Assembly: GCF_040712315.1 (NCBI RefSeq)
Contig: NC_134017.1
Span: forward strand, 18,010,001 to 18,074,000
Source of the DNA: Castanea sativa
Lineage: Eukaryota > Streptophyta > Magnoliopsida > Fagales > Fagaceae
Direction: 5' to 3'
Length of the DNA stretch: 64,000 nt
Below the pieces are notes generated by a model. That model had not been told where the DNA came from. It worked only from the letters and a program-made list of their open reading frames with translations, and did no database searches. This document shows positions 47,224-57,500 of the stretch, in pieces (position 1 is the stretch's first letter; every line of letters begins with the position of its first letter). The position numbers and the translations under genes were made by a program.

Positions 47224-49400
47224 ATGAGTATGGAGTATACAACATTGAAACAGATATCAAGGGACAAAGATAATTCAAAACTGAAAGTTAGAGTTTTACG
47301 AATGTGGGATGCAATTAATATAGCAAACAACCATGATCTGATCAGCCTTGATATGATATTGGTTGACAAAGAGGTAAATTCATAATTGATTCCCTTCTAG
47401 AATAAATTGTACTAATATTATTTTATTAAAACTTGAAACCAGATAATGTAAATTGATTGTTATTTACTGCTCCTATTGATTATAGAATAATATTACTTTA
47501 TTAAAACTTGCAACCAGTCAATGTAAAATGGTTGTTATATATGGCTCCTATTGATTAAGGAATAATTCATTTGAAATATTCGTAGGGAACATTGATACAT
47601 GCAAGCATCAGAAAGAATCTTGCTCAAAGTTTTCGTCCACAACTAAATGAAGGCAACATATATATAATTACAAATTTCTTAGTTGAAGAAAATAAAGGGA
47701 ACTATCGTCCAGTACATAACCAACTCAAAATACTTTTCAATTCTACAACTTCGGTCTCAAAATTCAACGGATTTGATCATTCAATTCCTCAATCCCAATT
47801 TGAATTTGCTAATTATGGAACAATAACTTCCCGTTGCTATGACAATACTTACTTGACTGGTAATTTTAATTGTTTTACAAGCCAAGCATCTACTTTTACA
47901 GAACTAAAAAATAATGAAATTCATACGTTAATACTGATTCTTACTTTAAAAAAAAATGTGTTCTTACCAGATGTGATTGGCATATTGGACTACATTGGAG
48001 CCATTGAGGAGATCAAAACAAGAGGGCGTCCAACAAAGATGAGAAACATTCAACTGTTGTTAGAAGAGTAAGATATATAAACATCTTTTCAAACTCATAT
48101 GTTATAATTTTTAAATAACTCAAATTTACATATATACAAATTCAGGAGCAAATCAATCCGAACAACTTTGTGGGGAAATACTACACAACAAATAGATGAT
48201 GATTTCTACAAAACAAATAAAGGACCATTCATTGTAATAGTCACTTCAACTATTGTGAAATCTTTCAGAGGTAACAATTGATTAACTCATTTATTAAATA
48301 CATAATATTTATGTATCTATAATGCTTATAAATTTTATAACTTTTTTGTAGGTGAGTATCAGCTATCGTCCGCTTTTGCAACAAAGTTGTACGTCAATTT
48401 AGACGTTCCAGAAGTTGCAGAAATTAGAAACAAGTAACTATTATTACACTTTCTCTTTTCAACAGTGTACCTACTTAGCAATATTCCTTAAATGATATTA
48501 GCACAAAATTGTATAAAATAGATGCTATACAAGTTTTTTTTTTTAAAAACCAGCAGGTATCTTTAAGAAAGAAATGTTTATTTCAGTTTGCTTTCATATA
48601 TATACATATAGAAACTGTTCTATTTATTTTTAAATGAATTATACCTAATTTTTTGTTAGATACACCACAATGGACATAACCGTAAAAGATATACTGCCAA
48701 AGGAACTACCTAAACCACAAGATGAAGAACTTGCCTTACATAATAAAAAAACAGTGGCTGAAATAAAGGACTTGGAATGGAACTCAAACACAAAGGTATC
48801 AACTATACTCTCACATTATGAATTTATCATAATTAGTAACTGTTTATATGTTTTATAATAAGATATAATTTTATAAACTGACTAAACTTTGTATTATAGG
48901 ACTTACTGGTAACATGCAATGCCAAAATCATTAATATCAACAACAAATATGGATGGTATTATGTTGCATGTCTTATATGCAAGACGAAAGTGAAACAAGT
49001 CAAAGGAGTTCTATGGTGTGAACATTGTAAAAATCAGCCAAAATTTGCAGTCCCAAGGTAATTATTCTACTAACAACTTTATAAATTCTCAAACACACAT
49101 AAAATATATATAATATTCTACTAACAACTTTGTATTTCAAACAGCTATAGAATTCAAGTCCAAGTACAAGATGAGACCGGTTCAACCACATTCATATTGT
49201 TTGACAAAGGAGCTGAAAGAATTATATCTAAAACTACAAAAGAACTTGCAAAGATGCAAGAAGAGGTAATTTCATATATAAATGTCAGCCCCATATCTTT
49301 ATTATCTGAAAACTGAAATTTTAATACATTTTTACTAATGTTGTACACACACATACACACACACACATATGTCCACGCACCATTTAATATAATCTACACT

Positions 49401-49455
<55 letters not shown>

Positions 49456-49973
49456 CCATGCACCATATACATATTGCTAATTATATGAAACTTTTTTCAA
49501 ACAGATTTTCAAATTAGATGGGAATACAATACCAAAAGAAATTCAAAAAATAATTGGCAACGAATATTTGTTCCAACTGCATCTTGATGAATATAATTTG
49601 AAGTATGGAAAAGAAAATTACACAATTTCGAAGATTTTGGAGATAGAAATTTCACATAAGCAAAATGACTCATGTAAAGTTGAAGAGCATCAGGTAATTA
49701 AAGCATAATTACTTACTATATGATTCAAACATTAGTTTACTCATAATTTACTATATAAATCTAACTGATACATAAAAATGCAAATTATTGCAGGACACAA
49801 TGGAGGAAATTGTAAAAAAATCAAGGAAGGACAAGTACATAGCCAGTCCAAAAATAGAAATAGGAGAAACATCTGTTGAAAGACCTGAAAGAATGCCGGT
49901 CCAAATGCTTCAAAAACGTCAAAAAAGTGCTAAGCAAAATGCAGCAAAAAAGAAAAAAAAAACTGAACTCTAA
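47224..49973 (+). CDS. Helitron-encoded RPA1-like ssDNA-binding protein
   Basis: RPA1-type proteins bind single-stranded DNA; plant Helitrons often carry one, presumably to protect transposition intermediates. Ten coding exons with GT-AG borders join into one open frame of 503 codons: 47224-47373, 47586-47859, 47971-48067, 48146-48270, 48352-48433, 48660-48795, 48900-49057, 49145-49265, 49505-49693, 49794-49973. It opens MSMEYTTLKQISRDKDN, has an OB-fold-like N-terminal half, a four-Cys zinc ribbon ACLICKTK...WCEHCKN (about 48966-49030), a C-terminal OB fold (VQVQDETGSTTFILFDKGAE) and a Lys-rich tail. The second coding intron (47860-47970, 111 nt) is in frame and stop-free, so its retention would add 37 residues. 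No inactivating change is seen. Confidence 0.85.
49343..49456. repeat. (CA)n and (TA)n microsatellites in RPA intron
   Basis: Short CA runs at about 49345-49367 and a longer ACAC run with a following TATATA tract at 49401-49456 lie in the intron between exons 49145-49265 and 49505-49693. Confidence 0.85.
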
Positions 49974-50455
49974 TGTATATACTACCTTACTGTACAAGTC
50001 TTTGTGTATTTCATTGTATTGTTATTTTTATTTTCTTTAGAAGAGTAAACTGAATGTTCTACTAAATTACTGCAACTGTAATATTTTGTTTATAAATTAT
50101 CATATTAAAATTGTAACATTCACCAGGTATGATGTGAAATATTTATATGATAAGATTTTTTAACCTAGTGTTGTGTGTTGTAATTTTAATGTCCTCTATT
50201 TTATTTTTCTCCACTTTATAGTGGACCTCTGAGGGCTTACATTGAAGGTTTGCATGCAATTTTGAGTAATAAAATTGATCAACATAATTTCATCATGTGG
50301 TTCTCTTCATTTTAAAACATATTCACCAAATTGCAAGTTACAGGAAATTAGAAATATTTCTAAGACTTATTTGGGAGAGCAAAGAGTATTTGATTTCAAT
50401 TGATTTTGATTGTGGTTGTTAAATTTCTCTTCTACTTATGAGATTACAAATGACT

Positions 50456-50480
50456 CCGCGCATTGCGCGGGTTAAACACA
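50456..50480 (+). terminator. Upstream Helitron terminator-like hairpin in H3
   Basis: Perfect hairpin CCGCGCATTGCGCGG followed by GTTAAACACATGA. It is the same terminator as at 50534 up to the last bases, where CACATGA replaces CACTGGT, so it lacks a CTRR end. It lies 78 bp upstream of the functional-looking terminator. Confidence 0.75.
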
Positions 50481-50533
50481 TGATGAATTTTAATGTATTT
50501 TTATGTTGATTGTTTTTTATTACATAAAATGAT

Positions 50534-50561
50534 CCCGCGCATTGTGCGGGTTAAACACTGG
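50534..50561 (+). terminator. H3 3' terminus hairpin and CTGG
   Basis: CCCGCGCATTGTGCGGG (one G-T mismatch in the stem) then TTAAACA and CTGG, preceded by CATAAAATGAT as in H2 (33834-33845). This is the rolling-circle transposon's end signal. Confidence 0.85.
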
Positions 50562-51642
50562 TAATAACTAATAGTCGAAACATTTGAATTTTGTTGACTG
50601 CGTCTCATTGCGCCACGTGGCTACATAAATTTATGCCACACACTTATATTTAAAATTTGAACAATTGTGTCTTTTCGTTTTGCAAGATAAGACACTAAAC
50701 AATTATGTCTTTTGGGAATTTAAATAACTAACCATAACCAAAAGAAATAGGTTGTTTACACTGTATCATATAGTTGTTTTCCCTTTGTACATATAATTAT
50801 AACCAGACTGCCCAAAAAAAAAAAAAAAACTACAATTTGCAAGCAGTTTCTCTTTTCCAACCACACACCTCTGTCTTTGAAATAAATCACTGACAATCTC
50901 AACGCCAATACAGCAAGCGATCAACATGTTCATGAACTGCCATTTTCGTCCTTATTTATCACTTCATTCTGATCTGCCTCTATTTTTCTACTATTTCTTT
51001 TCAATTTTGGCTACTAATTATGTTGTTTTTCAAGGGGTACTCTTGAATCATTGTTGAAGAAAATGGAACAATTACAGCCAGTAGTGATGATAGTACACCA
51101 CACGATTTATATTTATTAACCTCAAATTTGTCTAACACTAACAGAAGTTGACTTCTCTTTAAAAAAACCATATTGTTTCACTGAATACAAGTACCATACA
51201 ATTGCAAAACAAAAACACAAAAAACACAGAAGAAAAAAAAATGGAGGCCAAAATAATAAAATCTTAATTTCATGATCTGATGCGTCTCTCTACTTTTCAA
51301 CTTTACATGTCCAAACTCCACCAAACCCAACAGTTTCCCATTTTTCAACTTTTACAGCATTTGACAGAAGAAGAGGAGGAAGAAGAAGATGATGAGAATG
51401 AAAGCAGTGGATGATCTTATTGTGGGGAAAAGAAACATAAATAAAATAAAAAATTGAAAGCATAGGAGAGAGTTATAGAGGCACTATGAGAAAAAACAAG
51501 ATAAAAAAAAATAAAAAATAAAAAAGGAGAGGAAAGAATGTCAGAGAAAAGATAAGCATGAAGAGAATTAAGAAAGGGAAAGAATTAAAAAGAAAAACAA
51601 AAAGTGGCATTGCAGAAGAGGAGATGATAGTCACGTGGGGGG

Positions 51643-52483
51643 GGAGAAAATAGTAAAATAGCTTTAAGTTTCTAACTATATAATTAGTTGTTACGGTTTG
51701 CAAACTATATATTTTTTTAGCATCTCGAGTCTAAAAGACTCGATTTTGGGGCTATAAATCGAGTCTTTAATGCTCGATTTTTATAGTCTGATTCTATCTG
51801 ATGTGGCATTTTTTCCACGTGGCGACTACTTGAAAATCGAGTCTTAGAGACTCGATTTACCCCAAAAAATATTTCCTGGCCTCCATTTCCCAGAGCACCA
51901 CCACCAAAAAACAAAAAAAAAACAACAGCCCACCTGGGTCGCGCGCTGCCTGGGCGCGCGACCCAGGCCACCGCGCGCCCAGGTCGCGCGGACCTGGGCG
52001 CGCACTGGCCTGGGTCGCGCGACCAGGAAGCGCGCGCCGGCCCGGGTCGCGCGACCGAGCGCGCGCCGGCCCGGGTCGCGCACCCAGCCACGCGACCTGG
52101 GCGCGCGGTGGCCTGGGTCGCGGGCCCAGGCAGCGCGCGACCCAGGCGTCCGCGCGGTGGCCTGGGTCGCGCGCCCAGGCAGCGCGCGACCCAGGTGGGC
52201 TGTTCGTTTTTTTTTTTTTTTGGTGGTGCTCTGGGAAATGGAGGCAGAGGAAATATTTTTTGGTGGTAAATCGAGTCTTAGAGACTCGATTTCCAAGTAG
52301 TCGCCACGTGGAAAAAATGCCACATCAGACAGAATCAGACTATAAAAATCGAGCATTAAAGACTCGATTTATAGCCCCAAAATCGAGTCTTTTAGACTCG
52401 AGATGCTAAAAAAAAATATAGTTTGCAAACCGTAACAACTAATTATATAGTTAGAAACTTAAAGCTATTTTACTATTTTCTCC
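51643..52483. mobile_element. Mutator-type foldback element, 841 bp, GC-rich core
   Basis: Two ~290-bp arms are near-perfect reverse complements (GGAGAAAATAGTAAAATAGC at 51643 and its inverse ending 52483). Flanks CGTGGGGGG (51634-51642) and CGTGGGGAG (52484-52492) form a 9-bp target-site duplication with one mismatch, which points to the Mutator superfamily. Each arm holds smaller palindromes such as CGAGTCTAAAAGACTCG and ATCGAGTCTTAGAGACTCGAT. The ~265-bp core (about 51925-52200) is almost entirely G and C with repeated CCTGGGTCGCGCG words. No transposase; the ORFs here (for example 51717-52356 minus) follow the palindrome and are not proteins. Confidence 0.85.
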
Positions 52484-52492
52484 CGTGGGGAG

Positions 52493-53284
52493 TTGAGTTT
52501 TGCTACTTTAGCAACTTTTGAGCAGAAAGGTAACTTCGTGGAAGGTACACATAAAATACCATTCCATCCTTACTTTTATTATTTTATACCAAAAAAATAC
52601 TAAATTTGTTTCATTTATTTATTTCATCCTTTCTTTTATTATTTTATACCAAAAAAAATACTAAATTTGTTTCATTTAGTTATTTCATCTTCTTTCACCT
52701 GGGCTTTGTTTCCAACTATCTCCCAATAGTGTTATTAGAATATTTGTGTTACGTAACTCTATTAGTTAGATCTACACAATTTCCTTTTCAATTGGTATGG
52801 GCATATAATATACTACAAAGACTAGAGTAATGCTTAAACATGTATTCTGTATAGATTTTTGTACATTGTTGATTCAGTATTAATCAAAAAACAATTTTAA
52901 AAATTGATAATTTAAAGATTTATTTATTCAGTTAGTTTTTTAGGCCTAAATTTATTATGTTCTTGATATCAATTAATTAATTTCTATAAAAAATTTCCAA
53001 TTAACTATGAATATATATCTATAATATTAAGTCATTTTCTTATGTCCTTTTATTTTCTTTTAGTTATACGGTGTTATTTATTACCTATTTATGATTACTT
53101 TTTTTTTTAAATGATTCGAATGACTGTTGTGGATAGATATAGCCATCTAACCATCTCCTCACAAGCATTTCATGCATCTATGCTACATTACTAACTATTT
53201 TTCTTTTTATAGTCTTAATAGTAACCATTTAAACTCAAATATAATGTTTCTTATTTTTCCTTCCAAACTCTTTCAGTAAATTAA
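52493..53284. other. H4 right interior, no gene
   Basis: AT-rich. Contains a direct duplication of TTTATTATTTTATACCAAAAAAATACTAAATTTGTTTCATTTA-like sequence (two ~60-bp units at 52573-52625 and 52632-52686). The open reading 52606-52830 arises from this and has no domain. Confidence 0.5.
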
Positions 53285-53313
53285 CCCGTGCATCGCACGG
53301 GTTAAACGACTAG

Positions 53314-53615
53314 TATATAATAATAGGTGAAGCTGAGAAAAACTCAAATTAAAATTCCAAATTAGAGTTCTAATTTTGCGCCATGTGTCTTAAATTATTT
53401 ATTCTTAAAGAGTTTTATTTCTTAATTTTAGAATCAAACGTGGGACCACATCATAAATATTCATCCAAGTGAGTTATTAAGTACAAAAACTAAAGAGTCT
53501 AAAATAAATGAATCCTAAAAAAAATAAAGTGCTTCACAGTAATTTTTTTTTTTAAATGTGAAAATTTTACATTTTATACTTAACTAATCGCTAACCCGTG
53601 CAATGCACGGGCTAG
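53314..53615 (+). mobile_element. H5: 302-bp mini-Helitron
   Basis: Begins right after H4's CTAG with ATAATAGGTGAAGCTGAGAA, close to the H3 start (ATAATAGACGAAGCTGAGAG), and ends with hairpin CCCGTGCAATGCACGGG (53595-53611) and CTAG (53612-53615). The spacer usually seen between hairpin and CTAG is absent. Non-coding. Confidence 0.65.
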
Positions 53616-54545
53616 TTAAATAAATAGATAATTAATCAACCACATGGTAAAAAAAATAACTAAAAGAACCAATAAGAGACTATTAATCTATTGTCAAAGT
53701 CAAATGACAATGTGGAAAACATTTCATAAATAACTTATTGATAACAAATATATAGAGAGGGGACTTTCGTAAATCATCAATGGAATTGGAGTCAACGTCT
53801 CATTGCAAATGAAATGTAGCTCTATATTAAAACTAAAAGTGAAGTTTCAATCATTCTCATTCTATAAAACATTATCAAAACTATATGTAGTTTACCTCGG
53901 TTTCAAATAGAAATTACTTGAAGAAACAACTATATCTATGTCCTCAGCACCATACATTTCCATCACATATTGCTGTGTCAAGCACGCCAACACAGTGAAG
54001 AAACAGTTACCAATACATGCTCTCAACAATCAGAGAAGTTGGAATGCCAAATTGTGACGATGCAGAAGATACCATTGCCATACCATAAAAAAGATTCTCT
54101 CTTTCGTCTTATTCAACTTCAATTCCATTACTCTTTCCACAAAATTGTAAAAAAATGAAATGAAAAAGCATGAAGTAAACTTTGACATCACAGCCACCAG
54201 GAACGTTGTCTTTGCTAAAAATTGAGCGATGAGGGTTCACACCCATCACAACTTGGCAACAAAATTCATTCCTCTGCTTCAAGTTCATAATTTCTGTAAA
54301 AGCCATAAAATGTTAAATACTATCCCACGTTTCACTATTGCAATTGAAACCTTCATGACTACCTGTTTTATATGCTTACGATTTTAAATAGGAAGATAAA
54401 TACTTGATAGATCTCATTTACCTACTTTGCCCAAGTGCTTCAACATCTTCCAAATATCCTTTTTTTTTTTTTAATTTTCTATTATTATTATATGGTACAT
54501 CTTCTAAATTACCTATGACATGGGTGTGATGATTAAAAAAAAAAC
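53616..54545. other. Region downstream of the UBA3-like fragment
   Basis: Mostly AT-rich without a supported gene. On the minus strand 54306-54165 reads an exon-like segment (EIMNLKQRNEFCCQVVMG then NPHRSIFSKDNVPGGCDVK), with no family I recognise; it lies in line with the other captured exons and could be another fragment. Confidence 0.35.
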
Positions 54546-54707
54546 CTGAACTTGATATTTTTTCCTGAGATTGATTGCCTCAATCCTATCTATGTATGTA
54601 ACCTTGAGATTTTGGAAACCTAACTGAGCCAAGTCTTTTAGTAGCTCACAGCCCAATCCATCAGCCCCTACTACTAACACTTTTGCATATTTTGCAAGAT
54701 CCTCACT
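54546..54707 (-). pseudogene. UBA3/ECR1-like (NEDD8-activating E1) gene fragment
   Basis: The minus strand encodes SEDLAKYAKVLVVGADGLGC then ELLKDLAQLGFQNLKV and IDRIEAINLRKK, the adenylate-binding N-terminal exon of the NEDD8 E1 catalytic subunit (family pattern VLVVGAGGLGCELLKDLA). One Gly of the nucleotide-binding loop is Asp (GADGLG). A splice donor-like CAG|GT follows at 54544-54546. No later exons (catalytic Cys, ubiquitin-fold domain) are found in the window, so it is an isolated fragment. Related ThiF-type E1s are the alternative. Confidence 0.7.
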
Positions 54708-55202
54708 CAAGTCTCAACTACCACCAATTAAAACAAAAACCTAAAAAGTTTTAACATATTTGGATAAGGATTAGACCCAAGAAGATTGAAGCTGAAAATT
54801 GATAAGAAAGAGCACTACCATGTGGGGTACCTTGTTTGCCGATTAAGTCCATGAAATAAAAGAAAAAGAACTAAACCCATAACAGTTGAATGAAAAATAA
54901 AGACCCAGAAATTATAAACTAAAGAAAATAAAAATTACTTTAAGAAAGTGAGTGAATTTGAAGGAAGATTTAAAAGAAACATTTCCATCACATAATTTAG
55001 TATATGCTTTGAAGAGCATCCCAAAAAATAAAAACCTATACCTGAAAGGCCAGAGACAACCTTCATGGCCTTCTACTTTGATCTATCATCGTATAATCTT
55101 AAAATTCACATAGGCTATTTGAGACTTAAAGATTCCATTTGTGGCACTGTGAGATGATAGCCTACCCTAATAAATAAAAATAGAATTGGTAAAGCAAATA
55201 AT

Positions 55203-55692
55203 ACCTTCATAGATTTCATCCCATCCAGTGTAGTAATGATGTCCATTTTTCTTTTCAAATCCAAGGCTTTTATTCTCTAAAGATTTCATTGCATCTTCCA
55301 TCTCTCCAACTTCTCTTTTATGGTTATTGTCTCTGCTACCTAATGAATTAAAAGAATAATCAAAATGTTTAGTCAAAAACCATGTTATATGTACAAAAGA
55401 TTGCAAGACTTTTATTTTTATTTATTTTATTTTACCTCATCCTCTTCACACAAGTTCAAAATTTTTGGTAGCACCAGACTTAACAATATAGTTGAAATTT
55501 TGTGGGTCAATCTTGATGGTAAGCTCAGCAAAGCATCTGTACATTTCAAGTAGAATCAGAACTTTCGAATACCTAAATAATTGTCACCGATAACATCTAC
55601 TTATGGGGATCATCATGTGTGCTTGACCCCTCAAAAGCCTCTAGGTTGAAAATAGGTGAGTAGTATTTGTCTAGCACCTTCCTCTTTCCCAT
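55203..55692 (-). pseudogene. YJU2/CWC16-like splicing-factor gene fragment
   Basis: Minus-strand pieces in correct order: N-terminus MGKRKVLDKYYSP (from 55692); then CFAELTIKIDPQNF and YIVKSGATKNFEL (about 55535-55440) after a 1-nt shift from FYLKCT; then GEMEDAMKSLENKSL (about 55320-55270) and, after a frameshift, MDIITTLDGMKSMK ending at a GT donor near 55203. These match the conserved spliceosome factor YJU2 (CCDC94). The Cys-rich zinc-binding exon between the first two pieces is missing, so it cannot be functional. Confidence 0.75.
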
Positions 55693-56295
55693 CCTTCAAC
55701 TATTAAAACCAAGAAAATTTTCAAAATCCAACACCTAATTGTAATGTGTAAGACACAAATAAATACTAAATCATAAGAAACAATTTGTTAGTAATCTCCA
55801 TCATTTAATCAAACAAAACACATTCACTCAGCTTATTTTTATCAGTCAGCATCTAATACCAAATATCCCCCCTTTTTTTTTTAAAGAGAGAAGAGTTCAG
55901 TCAACATCCGATACCAAATACCCCTTTTTTTTTACAGAGAAAAGAGTTCAATAGTGATACACATTGTGATTTCTTAGAATGAGCCAACAATTATGAACAA
56001 TCACATGATAACAAAGTCAATGTTTGGTACATGTTTAGTCATATAATATACAAACAAATAAAAGAAATGAAAGTCAATGATTTCAAGTTTTTCATATCTC
56101 CTCTTAGATTCATTGTGACTATTTTGGTTCTCATTAAAATTATAAAATATGCAGATTGAAGTGGCTTTTCATTCTTCTTCTTACAGTCATGCTCCAGTTC
56201 CTCCTAACACATAGACACCTAATAATTAAATAAAACATATATAAAAAAAAATATGCCAGAGTTCCAAAGATTGGTCATTTGGTTGCATTCAAATA

Positions 56296-56296
56296 A

Positions 56297-56355
<59 letters not shown>
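56296..56355. repeat. (ATA)n microsatellite
   Basis: About twenty trinucleotide units; it makes poly-Ile and poly-Leu readings on both strands that are not genes. Confidence 0.95.
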
Positions 56356-56357
<2 letters not shown>

Positions 56358-56464
56358 GAAAAGAGAAGAACAAACAATCTATGCAAGAGTATAAAACTAA
56401 AAGAGAAGAAAAAGAATCTGTCCAATACCAGAAAAATCTCATATACATAATATTCAACTCCATG

Positions 56465-56580
56465 CTTCATCTGGTTGTGTCAGATCAACAATTAATATAG
56501 CAATCTCTTCATCAGTATTAGAGGGCACCGGTCTGACAGTGGTGAAGGGCCTCCCGTAGATCTCTTTCTCTCCAACTCTC
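56465..56580 (-). other. Exon-like segment of unknown origin
   Basis: The minus strand reads GRPFTTVRPVPSNTDEE then IAILIVDLTQPDEAWS-stop, with coding-like composition between AT-rich flanks. I do not recognise the family. It lies between the first exon at 57159-57231 and the YJU2 pieces, in the same orientation. Confidence 0.35.
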
Positions 56581-57158
56581 TCTACACAACACATATTCAT
56601 TACCAAAAAAAAAAAATAGAATCAAAATTAAATCACTGAAAACTATAACAGAACAAATGGGCTTGAAACAAAATTGGAATAGAAAATTAATAATTCCGTT
56701 GAAATTGCAACTCCAAAAACATACTTTCAATAAGCTAAACTGCATAAAACACATGTAACTACCACTGTCAATATGGTTTATTATCAAAAATCAGACCAAC
56801 TAAATATTACTTATTCAACAATAGTAATTCAATCAAGGAATCAACAAAAAGAAGCAAAGCCAATGAACATTAAAAAAAATATATTTAGAAAGAAAAAGAG
56901 AGAGGAAAAGATTAGATACATGATATTAAGAGCACCTCACCTACATAAATGGGCCTGCGTCATTGGAGATTTTTTGATGGCTATGATGGGTAACGGGTTA
57001 GTCATTGGTGGGAGAGATGGCTATGGTGGACTATCAGGGATGCAAAGAGAGAACGGTTGGTTTTTATTAAGAACACTAAAATAGGCTGCCTTTCCTCTGT
57101 TTGGTTTCAATTGAAAAACTTAAATACGGAGAAAAGAGAAAGAGGAAAGCAAGCGTAC

Positions 57159-57231
57159 CTGGCGAGTCGTTGCCAGAGGGAATGGTGGTGTGTTCGGGTA
57201 TGGAGACCTCCACCGCCACATCATCTGCCAT
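57159..57231 (-). other. First-exon-like coding segment with splice donor
   Basis: The minus strand has ATGGCAGATGATGTGGCGG from 57231, encoding MADDVAVEVSIPEHTTIPSG and a few more residues up to CCAG|GTACGC (donor at 57158-57157). A (GA)n-rich leader lies just upstream (57281-57298), as in many plant 5' UTRs. The protein is not recognised. It may be the real start of the chimeric transcription unit that contains the fragments below it. Confidence 0.5.
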
Positions 57232-57500
57232 TTTTTGCTGATCGATGCTTTTTAGGTTATTTTCAGTGCTTCGGATTCTCTCTCTCTCTCTCTCTCTCAC
57301 TGTGTCTCTGATTCTTTGCTTTGCTTTGGGATTCTGTTGGTCTGCACAAACACAAAGTGCCTTTGCCTAAGGAAAAGAATACCCAATTTTATAGTTTAAA
57401 ATATAACCTAAAAGAATCTAAAATAAAAGGAAAAAAAAAATAGTGATGACGTGAAAAATTGTGGGGCTTCAGAGTTTCGGTTTTATATAAATATATATAT
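57232..57500 (-). promoter_or_regulatory. Promoter-like region and GA-rich leader
   Basis: On the minus strand a TATATAAAA box (57482-57490, within a longer TATA tract to 57509) is followed about 250 bp downstream by the ATG at 57231. The (GA)9-like tract and CAAAGCAAAGAATC repeats between them look like a plant leader. Confidence 0.45.

Larger units (their letters stand above)
33874..50561 (+). mobile_element. H3: autonomous-type Helitron (~16.7 kb)
   Basis: The 5' end begins TCTAAATC directly after H2's CTAG (or TC at 33893, where the near-identity with H2 starts). The 3' end is hairpin CCCGCGCATTGTGCGGG (50534-50550), TTAAACA and CTGG (50558-50561), which satisfies the CTRR rule, then T. 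It encodes a Rep/helicase gene (37426-43186) and an RPA1-like gene (47224-49973), both on the plus strand, the standard content of plant autonomous Helitrons. Rep/helicase is inactivated; RPA looks intact. No target-site duplication is expected for Helitrons. Confidence 0.9.
50562..53313 (+). mobile_element. H4: non-autonomous Helitron (2.75 kb)
   Basis: The 3' end is clear: hairpin CCCGTGCATCGCACGGG (53285-53301), TTAAACGA, CTAG (53310-53313). The 5' end is less certain; it is placed directly after H3's CTGG because TAATAACTAATAGTCGAAAC resembles the H2/H3 start (AATAGACGAAAC). The interior has no coding sequence and hosts the 841-bp foldback element. The part at 51058-51480 is unassigned. 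Confidence 0.55.

Noticed and set aside
51717..52356. Minus-strand ORFs of 124 and 170 codons, Arg/Ala/Gly/Pro-rich
   Set aside because: They lie in the GC core and arms of the foldback palindrome; composition follows the CCTGGGTCGCGCG repeat and no protein signature exists.
56219..56470. Poly-Ile and poly-Leu ORFs on both strands
   Set aside because: Direct translation of the (ATA)n microsatellite.
57076..57311. Ser/Leu-repeat ORFs near 57280
   Set aside because: The ends are translations of the (GA)n/(CT)n leader tract; only the 57159-57231 minus segment has exon-like properties.
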